IMG/VR virus record: IMGVR_UViG_3300025122_000013
Span: 1 to 64,000 of that record
Strand: one strand, 5' to 3'
Origin: a virus
DNA: 64,000 nt
Shown here: positions 8,477-17,040 of the stretch, piece by piece
How positions within the stretch are numbered: position 1 is the first letter of the stretch
Layout: every line of letters begins with the position of its first letter
Made by a program: the position numbers and the translations under genes
The notes under the pieces: generated by a model
What the model was told of the DNA's origin: nothing
The model's database searches: none
The model's input: only the letters and a program-made list of their open reading frames with translations

Positions 8477-9679
8477 TTAACAAATATTTTCTATTGTTAC
8501 AGGAAAATTTTTATTTAATTTTGGCACAGGAATACCATCCTTGATAATATCTGCTATTTTATCTACACCTGACTCAACATCTAAAATTATAGCATCATGT
8601 ATAACAAATACCGGAATAGCACTTATACCTTCTTCATCAATTCTATTAATTAGCCACTTGAATGACTGGAGTGAGACATCCACACCTGTCGACTGTAAAT
8701 AGTGGTTCACAAATGCGTCTCCTGATTTTATCCTTCTTCCATAAAAATTTTCAATAAATCCACTTCTCTTATACTGATCTTTAAGTCTAGATTCTAAAAA
8801 TGGAATGTCGAAATATGCTTTAACATCTGACAGCACATTTTGTGCGTCGATTGTATCAGGTAGTCTTTTAGATAGTGCCCATGCTGACATACCGTATAGA
8901 CAGCTAATTGTAGCTATCTTTGCTTGATTTCTTGTTACCTCTCCCATAAGAACGTTGTCTCTAACCCAGCTATATATGTCATATGGTATCTCACTTTCAG
9001 ACACAGAGAGAGCTATTCTGGGTTCAAGAGAAACTATATCTATTTGAATTAGTCTTCCCCCGGGATATCTTGACTTAAAGATACTACGATTGCTTCTCTT
9101 TAGCGTAAGAATATTTGGCCCACTTTTTATTGTTAGCCTTCCCGTTATTGATCCAGATTGACAATAGTTTACCGTAGGAGAAAACCCGTCATCAGAATAA
9201 AATTTTTGAAGTTCAGACTTATTTGAAATTAACTTATCCTTCATTAAATTTTGAATAATATCCTTATCTATAGCAGATCGTTTGAGTCTCAATAGAAGCT
9301 CTCTGTTGCTTACAAACTCATTCATATAGTAACCATCGATCTCATCTCTAGTGATCATCCAGAGCTGATCTAGAGCATCTAGCAGATATCTTTTAAACTG
9401 ATCTGACGGTATCACATCCACCCATGGTATTCCGATCATATCTTCTTTGTTGTTTTTTAATATTTCTCTCCACACTGATCCATGAGGAGTTTTTAAAAAA
9501 TCAAATACATCGGCACCAATCGCCTCAGATATAGATCTAAGATCTCTTATAGCCGGAATATCATCAAGAATCCATGCATCATCTGGAATATTTGAGACCC
9601 ACTGAAACCTCTCGCGCTCATCGCTATTAACAAGATGTTTTTGTGTGCCAAGTATTCTAGATGAAATTGCTATCTTCAC
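8477..9679 (-). CDS. Minimal family A DNA polymerase
   Basis: At 400 residues this is a polymerase core without 3'-5' or 5'-3' exonuclease domains. Family A motifs appear in order: TGRL (179-182) with PNI, motif A QIDIVSLEPRI (Asp214, Glu219), motif B from Arg250 to Gly263 with Lys254, the NFYGRR segment (311-316), NHYLQSTG (326-333) and motif C VIHDA (His361, Asp362). Two positions are atypical. The residue equivalent to E. coli Phe762 is Ile258, and the Glu after the motif C Asp is Ala363. The start is GTG at 9679, because an in-frame TAA lies two codons upstream and there is no ribosome site. T4-type phages normally carry a family B polymerase, so this is a lineage-specific replacement or a second polymerase. 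Confidence 0.85.
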   Translation of the reverse strand: MKIAISSRILGTQKHLVNSDERERFQWVSNIPDDAWILDDIPAIRDLRSISEAIGADVFDFLKTPHGSVWREILKNNKEDMIGIPWVDVIPSDQFKRYLLDALDQLWMITRDEIDGYYMNEFVSNRELLLRLKRSAIDKDIIQNLMKDKLISNKSELQKFYSDDGFSPTVNYCQSGSITGRLTIKSGPNILTLKRSNRSIFKSRYPGGRLIQIDIVSLEPRIALSVSESEIPYDIYSWVRDNVLMGEVTRNQAKIATISCLYGMSAWALSKRLPDTIDAQNVLSDVKAYFDIPFLESRLKDQYKRSGFIENFYGRRIKSGDAFVNHYLQSTGVDVSLQSFKWLINRIDEEGISAIPVFVIHDAIILDVESGVDKIADIIKDGIPVPKLNKNFPVTIENIC

Positions 9680-9686
9680 ATGTTAT

Positions 9687-9714
9687 TTTATACCACACTC
9701 TGCTAGATTTTCAA
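9687..9714 (-). promoter_or_regulatory. Candidate promoter for the DNA polymerase gene
   Basis: On the minus strand TTGAAA (9714-9709) and TATAAA (9692-9687) are separated by 16 nt. Transcription would begin close to 9680, essentially at the GTG start codon at 9679, giving a leaderless or near-leaderless message. The -35 hexamer overlaps the end of the upstream gene. Confidence 0.45.
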
Positions 9715-12700
9715 CTAAGATGCATCAGATTCATTCTTTATTTCACCTAGCTTTGAAAGGCTGGCTGCAAGTATTGATCTAAAGCTATTCATAGTTCCAT
9801 TTGAACAGAAAGCCATACCAATATTTGTTGTAAATCTTCCTGCACTAATTGTGTGAGTTATCTTATTTACAGTGTACATATTATCTGCTGTTGTTCCAGT
9901 TCCTACATCGACAAAAAATTGCTGACCGTATTCTAGTAACGGGCATCCAAACATTTCAATATTAACTGAAGCAGGTATGACCTGTACATCCTCAAAAGGC
10001 TGCTGTGCTCCCTCTGCGACCTGTGGATCATTACTGTGACCTCTAGCGTTTAATATAAAGACATCAGAAGCCGGACCCGATGTAGTCGAGCTAAGAGAAA
10101 GATTTGTAATTGCAGAAAACTGGCTTCCAAATGTGAAACTGGGAACAGATGACTTTATCATTTTCTTTATGTCTGTGCTTGATAAATTTGTAGTTATCAC
10201 ATCCCATTCTGCTGTGCTTGTTGTTGCAGCAGGGGATGCGACATCTGTGTTTGTTGACTCTCCGCCCTCTGCACCTGTGGGTGCTGGAGCTGCAGGGACG
10301 TCTGACTCTGATGTTGAGGATGATGCTGCCTCAGAGTTTGCTGAACTTGATGCATTTTTAAGTGATATGGCTATATCTCCATCAGACATAGCTGATAACA
10401 AAAATAGCTCATGTGTGTGAGGAGTCGCTGCTGCATCAAATACGTGCACCCTAAGAATGACCTTTGATGGATCCGCATATACAGAAGGATATGTCGGATT
10501 TGTCTCCTCCACGGTCATTGCAGGAAGAGTTTCAAAATAAACTCTCACGTCTGGAAGATCGAACCTGGGCTGCCCACCACCTGATGCTCCATATGTTGTT
10601 CTAAGAAACTCATCTATCTCATCTTGAATAGCTTTTACAGCATTTTGCTTCTCCTTCTTGTCATCAGTTGTCTCAGCATCTGCGCCCTGAGCAGCAGTTA
10701 GCTGTCTATATTTTCCTGCTAGGTCGAATCCAAAATTATAATCAGACGGATTATTTGTGAAATTTTTATTTATAAAACCAATAAATCCTTGAACTGACAT
10801 CGCTGGATTAGATTTTATATATTTGTCTAGTAGTAAAAATAATTCATCATGATACACCTCAAAGCTAGCTATGGAGGGTAGCGTTCTTGCCTCTGCTGAA
10901 TTATTATTAAATCTATAAAACATCATCTGAACTTCATCAAACTTTCCTGAGCAAGCTAATGGGTAACCCACGAAGCTCAAGAATATATTTCCTAGAGATG
11001 TAAAGTTATCAGTCACGACGCCGGCTTTTATTGCCTTTTGTATGCAAAGCGGGTGATTCTCCATTTTAAATGGATCTGGTGTGGCAGGATTGCGAAGTCC
11101 AGTTAGTTTTGCCCTAACCTCATGTGCAAGCGACTCGTGACTTTCACTCTCCAGACCAGATATACCATCTTCTCCAACTAGTAGCTTTATCTCTTCTTCT
11201 AGCTCTGCAACTCCAGGCTCTGTATCTGTGTGCTTAAGAAGCGCAATAAATCTATCATATACTGATCTTGGAACAACAGTTGAGTTTCTTGCAACTGTGC
11301 TCATAGATACTGGCACCTTTTGAAGAATATCTCTTGACTGATGATCTTTTGCTCTACTTTTCTCTGCTGCAAGTCTCTTGGCCAGGTATGGAATTATCAT
11401 ACCCTTTAAAGGTGCTAGAGGCATAACATTTCCTATACCAATGGGAATAGTTCTTATATCTTGTGATCCTCTCGATGCTAGCTTAATAGTAATCTTTACC
11501 TGTCCGTCATTTTGAACATTAAAGTTTGTTGCAACTATATTGAATGCAGCTGTGCTTCTCATTGAATTTAAAAGAGCACCAAATACATTACTATCAGCAT
11601 CGCTTCCTTGTGGGTGAATCCACCCATATTCAACTATGATAAATGTAGATGAAAATAAATCCATCGATATCAATGGTGCTATGTCTGCCATCCTGGATCT
11701 GTCATGTAACGTAAATGATAGTGTTCCTGTTTTATTTGCTAGTAGGTGCTGACCAACACCAGCTACATCGACCTTTAGTTGATCTAGCGTGGCAAGAGGC
11801 ACCATTGGGTCCCTAACACGACCTGCTAGCCCACCAAAATCTTCACCTGGTTTATTCATATTGGCATTCACCATCATCTGGGGAGATGTAAAAAGCTCCA
11901 TTCCAGCAGAAGAAACAGAGGTGCCATATGTTGTTCCTGTCTCAGATGTTGCTGTAGTTAGAGCTGATGGATCTGAAAGTAGATATCCTTGTATATTTGT
12001 GGGAAGAGCATCACTCAATCCTATATTGTCCATGCCTTCCTGATCCATTCCTAAAAACCTTAAGATAGATAATTGCTTGGTTCTTTCACCTACAATTGGA
12101 GGAACCTCAGATACAAATTTTATATCAATGTGAGGAACACATCTTGACATCTCAAGTGTGGGTATAGAATTGCAAAACAAGGCGACGGCATCTGTATTTC
12201 TTGTTGGAGGCCCTACCCTAAGATTTGGAAATACAAATGCTGATAATGATGGAGATCCATCTGCTCCTGTTCTGTCTGGATTTGCAGCTACATTAACCTT
12301 AGAATCTAGCAGTGACTGAGTGGGCCTCCACATTCCGTCGCCGTCAGTGCTATATGACCCAGGTCTTGTTATTTCATTTATGTCATATGAAGAAAGCAGA
12401 CCGGCAGACTGTAATTCTCCTGGAGCTGTGTGAGTCCATCCTGAATCCTCATTATATACAGCTGAAGATTCTCCACTAACGTGGCCCGGTGTATATACCA
12501 CCCTTACATACTTATCAATTCCGTCATACTGATTTCCTCCTGCATCAACAGAGGTATTAACATCGAACTTAGACCTTAAGTACTTTGTATTCAGGATGTC
12601 TTTTGTAAAAAAAGCTCCCTCTGTGTTATCCATCAATATATACATAAGGTCCTTTATAACCTGCACATCTAAATCACCCGTGGGTGATGAATCTCCCCCA

Positions 12701-12852
12701 CCAAGATCTGCAGATGATAAGGACATTAAAGCATCCTCACTTCCCTGTGTTCCCTCTATCATCATAGATATCACATCTGATCTACCAAGCATGCTAAAAT
12801 ACTGGCCCAGATTTTTTACAGCAGCTGATAGATTATTTACAGAATTTGACAT
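9715..12852 (-). CDS. Large baseplate/tail hub-like structural protein
   Basis: I do not recognise a full-length family for this 1045-residue protein. The last 100 residues contain the series MYTVNKITHTISAGRFTTNI, which resembles the C-terminal beta domain of tail hub proteins (gp27/late control D type) that closes with a statement of the form 'sensitivity to position along the tail'. An Ala/Ser/Thr/Pro-rich linker (about 810-870) separates the N-terminal bulk from this domain. It lies directly after the gp53/LysM-like gene in the baseplate cluster, with the previous stop codon inside its ribosome-site spacer. A baseplate hub or hub-adjacent role is the best inference. No lysozyme or peptidase motif is visible. 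Confidence 0.6.
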   Translation of the reverse strand: MSNSVNNLSAAVKNLGQYFSMLGRSDVISMMIEGTQGSEDALMSLSSADLGGGDSSPTGDLDVQVIKDLMYILMDNTEGAFFTKDILNTKYLRSKFDVNTSVDAGGNQYDGIDKYVRVVYTPGHVSGESSAVYNEDSGWTHTAPGELQSAGLLSSYDINEITRPGSYSTDGDGMWRPTQSLLDSKVNVAANPDRTGADGSPSLSAFVFPNLRVGPPTRNTDAVALFCNSIPTLEMSRCVPHIDIKFVSEVPPIVGERTKQLSILRFLGMDQEGMDNIGLSDALPTNIQGYLLSDPSALTTATSETGTTYGTSVSSAGMELFTSPQMMVNANMNKPGEDFGGLAGRVRDPMVPLATLDQLKVDVAGVGQHLLANKTGTLSFTLHDRSRMADIAPLISMDLFSSTFIIVEYGWIHPQGSDADSNVFGALLNSMRSTAAFNIVATNFNVQNDGQVKITIKLASRGSQDIRTIPIGIGNVMPLAPLKGMIIPYLAKRLAAEKSRAKDHQSRDILQKVPVSMSTVARNSTVVPRSVYDRFIALLKHTDTEPGVAELEEEIKLLVGEDGISGLESESHESLAHEVRAKLTGLRNPATPDPFKMENHPLCIQKAIKAGVVTDNFTSLGNIFLSFVGYPLACSGKFDEVQMMFYRFNNNSAEARTLPSIASFEVYHDELFLLLDKYIKSNPAMSVQGFIGFINKNFTNNPSDYNFGFDLAGKYRQLTAAQGADAETTDDKKEKQNAVKAIQDEIDEFLRTTYGASGGGQPRFDLPDVRVYFETLPAMTVEETNPTYPSVYADPSKVILRVHVFDAAATPHTHELFLLSAMSDGDIAISLKNASSSANSEAASSSTSESDVPAAPAPTGAEGGESTNTDVASPAATTSTAEWDVITTNLSSTDIKKMIKSSVPSFTFGSQFSAITNLSLSSTTSGPASDVFILNARGHSNDPQVAEGAQQPFEDVQVIPASVNIEMFGCPLLEYGQQFFVDVGTGTTADNMYTVNKITHTISAGRFTTNIGMAFCSNGTMNSFRSILAASLSKLGEIKNESDAS

Positions 12853-12854
12853 TT

Positions 12855-13151
12855 TTATCTCACAAGACTAAAGATTGCACCCATATCACTTGGAATCCTA
12901 ATTATTGTTCCTGGAGGTACCTGTAGCCCCCATCCTATTCCACTAGCTGCCGCCAGAACCCACCAGAGAGAGGATGCCCCATATGCACCTCCAGCAATAT
13001 GATCTAATCTCTGTGACTCCTTTAAGATCATAGTTGTATACGGAATGGATCCATTATTAATTGCATAGTATATTCTAGAAGAGACTGATGGCGTTGCCAA
13101 TGTTGACCTACCCAATATTCTAGGAGTATACTCGTATCTACTAGTTGCCAT
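12855..13151 (-). CDS. gp53/LysM-like baseplate protein
   Basis: The 98-residue protein matches the short LysM-like baseplate wedge proteins (T4 gp53, P2 gpX type). After the initial strand it reads DHIAGGAYGASSLWWVLA, then a glycine turn and LQVPPGTIIRIPSD, the typical pattern of 'runs of Tyr-Gly, Trp-Trp, ... Pro-Gly-Thr ... Ile-Pro'. It is shorter than T4 gp53, so it comprises little more than the LysM-like domain. Its role would be to link wedge or tube components around the hub. Its neighbours on both sides are large tail proteins. Confidence 0.75.
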   Translation of the reverse strand: MATSRYEYTPRILGRSTLATPSVSSRIYYAINNGSIPYTTMILKESQRLDHIAGGAYGASSLWWVLAAASGIGWGLQVPPGTIIRIPSDMGAIFSLVR

Positions 13152-13160
13152 TACCTATCC

Positions 13161-16100
13161 TCATTCATCATTAACCCATGTCTTAGGATCAGCATACTCA
13201 TATGGAGATTCAGGATTATTAGATGCTGCGCCTGTGCCTCCGTGTCTCGTGTATGAGTCCTCTGATGCAGCACCATCGTCTGGGTAGGGATCGCCGGCAA
13301 CATACCTCATTATCTCACCAACATTGTAGACTGGTGCCCTGTTGTACCCAGAGTGATCGAGGCCTGGGGGAAGATCGTGTATTGGTGTGAATGCTATGTC
13401 AACCTTGACACCCATAGGAGCTCTTGAATTCCAGTCAATTTCCCAGTTAAAAGACTCATCAAGCCAGTCAAATTCTAGCCTTGTTAGGACACCAGCAAGT
13501 CCCCTTCCCGCTGTGCTTGCAAATGCCTTTGTAATCGGATTGTTATTCTCATCCATGAATCTGGCAGAATCTGACATCCATATGTTTAGTTGGTCTGTAG
13601 GAATACCAGATGCAGTTGCTCCTTCGTCTACTAGGGCTTGTGCGGTTCCCTTCCCTAAAGCCTCACCTGATATTGTTGGCATGACTGTTGAATTAAACAA
13701 AAGATTAGGATCAGGAAGAAGATCACTGTGATCAACCATAAATAGCTTTGCCATTAAATGAATGGGAGCTCCAAGATCTATCACAGTTACAGCATACGAC
13801 GTCTTCTGTGTTGGGTTTCCCCTTCTCTTTGGTCCTTTGAATGTTGGAGATGAATGTGCTGCGCTCTTTCCTTCTAGTGCCACAGATGATCTAAATATCA
13901 CCATGGCTTTTAGTGGTCTAGTAACCCTATACTCTGAGCTATTATCTGGATGCTGTACAACATTTCCACCATCAAGTGAGGCAACCTTATATAATTTTCC
14001 AGTTGTCGCCTTAAGATAGACTATCTCTGAGGGTTTATATCCCGTGAGCCAGTCCAGTGGTAGTCCTGTTCCAGCTGTACCTGCTGATAATACAGACGTT
14101 CCAGTTGCCAATGCACCTGCAACCGTGGGAGATAGCGGAATGATGTTTGTAGACCTATCTGGATCCTGCATCCTAGAGACTATTGCACTTATACCTAGCG
14201 GATTTGCAAATCCATTAACAAGAAGCTGAGATAGTAATGCCCTAGCAATTCTTGTATTATTGGGTCCGTCTCCTAGCAATGTCAGCGGCGACGAAAATAA
14301 TGCACTAAAAGCCTTTGTTCCAAATGGCTCAGCTCGGAGCTTTGACTTAACAGCTATTGCAACTGGAACAGGGGGTGTCGCGCTTACAGCGGCATCCTCT
14401 CCCTGAACTACAGGCATCACATCTTCATCTCCTATACCAAACATCCGCGCTAGGTTAAACTTAGAATAATTTCCCTTTATAACATCTCCAACTCTCATGC
14501 GTATTACTGGAGACGCTCCAAGAATCTGACTAAACGGCTGGGTGAATACAGATTCCGTAGCATCTGATCCAACAGTTACCTTAGTTCCCTTTGTCCAGGA
14601 TGGATACACTAGTGTTGTAAGCTTGTTGATCTTCCACCACATCTCATTAAAGTCATCTTTTGATGTCGCAACTACATAAAAAGACAGTGCAATACTTCGA
14701 GTTGTATTCTTATATACCTGAACCTCATCCAACCGACCGTATCCTGATGTTCTAACATATGATGGAGTGAAGCTGTCTGTTAGTCTTGTCAGAAATGCGT
14801 GGAATGAGACTATCTCATTTGTTCTAAGATCATGAAAATAGAATGGAACATACTCTGCATCTAGTGTATTTTCCATCCTCTCTACTATTTCTCCTGGAAT
14901 TCTAGCATTAGGCCCTTCAGCAGAAGCATCTATGTATGTTTTCTTTATCAAGTTAGATCCCATCATCCCCTTTAGCGGATTAGTCCCATTAACTAATGTT
15001 CCCATATCCTCTGCTGCCCTCATCACATTTCTTGGAATCATGTATAGCGCAGGTGTAGAGCTAGTCCTCCATGCTAATGACAAAGATGTAAGACCGTCCT
15101 GTGTTCTACTCTTGGATATTCTAGTTCCTGGGCCGTCTGCAAGAGAATCTATATTCCACGGACCGACTGAATGATTTGAGTTTATTCCGGGCATTCCGCC
15201 ATTCATCTTTAGTGATACATCTCCTATTGTTGCTGCAACATTAAGAATATTAAGAATGCCTGACATAGAGATTGAATTAAGTATGTTTGATAGTGAACTT
15301 GATGATGATGACGTGACACTTCCATTCATTATGTCACTATTTACTGTGGCAAAATATTCAAAGCTTCTTAAGACACTTCTTGCAACTGCTAGCCAAAATC
15401 CTGGTGCCTCCTGCACCTGCTGGTATTTTCCTATCTCGTCTGCCTGAGATGGATCTCCTCCAACAGACCCGTCGAATAAGACCAAAAATCCCTGATTTAC
15501 AGCATCTGAATAAGGATACGTTGTGGGTGTTAAAACAGTATTTCTAATTAGCTCAAACTTTGCCTTAGTTGCTATTATTGTTGACTGACCTGCAAAGTAT
15601 GGACCGTTTCCTAATCTAGCTCTCTTATTAACCATGTTGCTTATCTGACCAAATGTCTCCTGTGCAACAACAAGCATCGCAGCTATAGCAGCTGCTGCCT
15701 GTGCTATTAAGATATCTTGATTAAACTCAGATGAAAACTGTGTGTCAGACGTGTTGGTTGTACCAAAAGAGTATGTATATTTTGTGCTTGATAGATCGTC
15801 CTGAGTTAAGAAGCTTCCCTTTCCAGCTCTTGTAGACATTCCAGTCTTTGGAAATTGAGGAGTGTTATACGCTGATCTAGCTCTAAATAGCTCTGGGTCT
15901 ATTTGGCGCATGGGTGTGTTAGGGTTATCTAGATTGTCATCCTTATCAAAATCAAAGGTATCTGGGTTAGAGCTGTCGCCAGGTGTAACTGAACTGTCCC
16001 AGCCTGCCATCTTTAGTAAGAGAGATGAGCCCACATCCTTAAGATTATCATTGATCATCTTAATTGAATTTTTATCAAATTTTCCTATCTGTGACTGAGA

Positions 16101-16808
16101 TGTTGACGTTCCTGCGTCATTATTTCCAGCATCAAAGCTAGTCGTATCTGTTGGAACTGGTGCGTATGCCTTAAAGTCTACATTTGAGGGACTGAATCTA
16201 TTGTTATTGGTTATAAAGCTTTCAACAGCCTCTTGGGCTAGTGACTCAGGGGTGTATGAAGTTGAATCTACCTCTGTGATTCCACTTTGTGGAATGGCAT
16301 CTTCTCCATCAATGCTGCTTAGAAGGGTATTTCCAGATCGAAGCGGGCCCCCATTAACAACCTCTGTTCCGTCGTACTGCATCTTGGGACTCACCTTTCC
16401 AGTCTTATCAAGAATCTTATCAAGATCTTCACCAAACATACCACTATTTGAGTACGATGACATTACACTCCCAAGTGTGTCTCCCTGAGTTATAAAAGGC
16501 TTTGTTACGCCTGTATTTTCTGCTAGAACAATGCTGTCACCACGATTTCCTGAAGCTGCCTCTTTGTTTCCTCCTTCTACAGTAAATAAATTATCTGACA
16601 TATCTACTATGAATTTTGCATAATCGCCTAGCAGTCCTATTGCCTCCACGTCAAGATCTACGAGAGGCTGTCCTGTTCCCGGATCTATTCCTAGATCATC
16701 TCCCACCTTTGCAAGACCGTCAAAATCTTCGTCCTCAACTGTGTACGTTATCTTATCAGATGTCGCTCCAATTGATCTTAAAAAATCTTTTAATTTTTCT
16801 CTTGCCAT
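13161..16808 (-). CDS. Very large tail/baseplate structural protein
   Basis: This 1215-residue protein has a Ser/Asp/Gly-rich N-terminal third of low complexity and a folded central part. Around residues 660-760 it has YFHDLRTNEIVSFHAF, then LTDSF, SGYGRLDEVQVYKNT and LTTLVYPSW. I recognise this arrangement from a conserved baseplate/tail protein of T4-like marine phages (the VrlC-like group), where an FHAFL ... YGR ... YKNT ... LYP pattern recurs. The C-terminus includes an Asp/Trp-rich stretch. It overlaps the preceding small gene by 19 nt. A structural role in the tail tip or baseplate is likely; the exact position in the particle is unknown. Confidence 0.6.
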   Translation of the reverse strand: MAREKLKDFLRSIGATSDKITYTVEDEDFDGLAKVGDDLGIDPGTGQPLVDLDVEAIGLLGDYAKFIVDMSDNLFTVEGGNKEAASGNRGDSIVLAENTGVTKPFITQGDTLGSVMSSYSNSGMFGEDLDKILDKTGKVSPKMQYDGTEVVNGGPLRSGNTLLSSIDGEDAIPQSGITEVDSTSYTPESLAQEAVESFITNNNRFSPSNVDFKAYAPVPTDTTSFDAGNNDAGTSTSQSQIGKFDKNSIKMINDNLKDVGSSLLLKMAGWDSSVTPGDSSNPDTFDFDKDDNLDNPNTPMRQIDPELFRARSAYNTPQFPKTGMSTRAGKGSFLTQDDLSSTKYTYSFGTTNTSDTQFSSEFNQDILIAQAAAAIAAMLVVAQETFGQISNMVNKRARLGNGPYFAGQSTIIATKAKFELIRNTVLTPTTYPYSDAVNQGFLVLFDGSVGGDPSQADEIGKYQQVQEAPGFWLAVARSVLRSFEYFATVNSDIMNGSVTSSSSSSLSNILNSISMSGILNILNVAATIGDVSLKMNGGMPGINSNHSVGPWNIDSLADGPGTRISKSRTQDGLTSLSLAWRTSSTPALYMIPRNVMRAAEDMGTLVNGTNPLKGMMGSNLIKKTYIDASAEGPNARIPGEIVERMENTLDAEYVPFYFHDLRTNEIVSFHAFLTRLTDSFTPSYVRTSGYGRLDEVQVYKNTTRSIALSFYVVATSKDDFNEMWWKINKLTTLVYPSWTKGTKVTVGSDATESVFTQPFSQILGASPVIRMRVGDVIKGNYSKFNLARMFGIGDEDVMPVVQGEDAAVSATPPVPVAIAVKSKLRAEPFGTKAFSALFSSPLTLLGDGPNNTRIARALLSQLLVNGFANPLGISAIVSRMQDPDRSTNIIPLSPTVAGALATGTSVLSAGTAGTGLPLDWLTGYKPSEIVYLKATTGKLYKVASLDGGNVVQHPDNSSEYRVTRPLKAMVIFRSSVALEGKSAAHSSPTFKGPKRRGNPTQKTSYAVTVIDLGAPIHLMAKLFMVDHSDLLPDPNLLFNSTVMPTISGEALGKGTAQALVDEGATASGIPTDQLNIWMSDSARFMDENNNPITKAFASTAGRGLAGVLTRLEFDWLDESFNWEIDWNSRAPMGVKVDIAFTPIHDLPPGLDHSGYNRAPVYNVGEIMRYVAGDPYPDDGAASEDSYTRHGGTGAASNNPESPYEYADPKTWVNDE

Positions 16809-17029
16809 TCTTTTACACCCTCTTCAGACGTTAAGTGGTCAAGATTTTCTACCACGTTTTGAAATCCATCATCTGTTGATATTTTTTCACCAAAATCATT
16901 GATAAATCTCTCGTATCCCTCTAGTATTTTCATCATGTCATTCTCAAGCTTTTCACGATCTTCGTCGCTTAGCTTTTCAGCACAGCTTTTATACATTGGA
17001 TTGTTCCTAACCTTATCTATTAATGACAT
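16790..17029 (-). CDS. Small acidic protein of unknown function
   Basis: The 79-residue protein is predicted helical and acidic, with no recognised domain. It has a GGTGAG ribosome site and an ATG start at 17029. Its 3' end overlaps the start of the 1215-residue tail protein by 19 nt, a strong sign of coupled translation. Its position between the tape measure gene and the large tail protein suggests a tail assembly factor, as small helical proteins in this position often are. This is an inference from position only. Confidence 0.6.
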   Translation of the reverse strand: MSLIDKVRNNPMYKSCAEKLSDEDREKLENDMMKILEGYERFINDFGEKISTDDGFQNVVENLDHLTSEEGVKEWQEKN

Positions 17030-17040
17030 AAATATCTCAC

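Noticed and set aside
8477-9679. Truncated or broken polymerase gene
   Set aside because: It lacks exonuclease domains, but the motif set is complete from TGRL to motif C and the frame is uninterrupted, so it looks like a minimal enzyme rather than a pseudogene.
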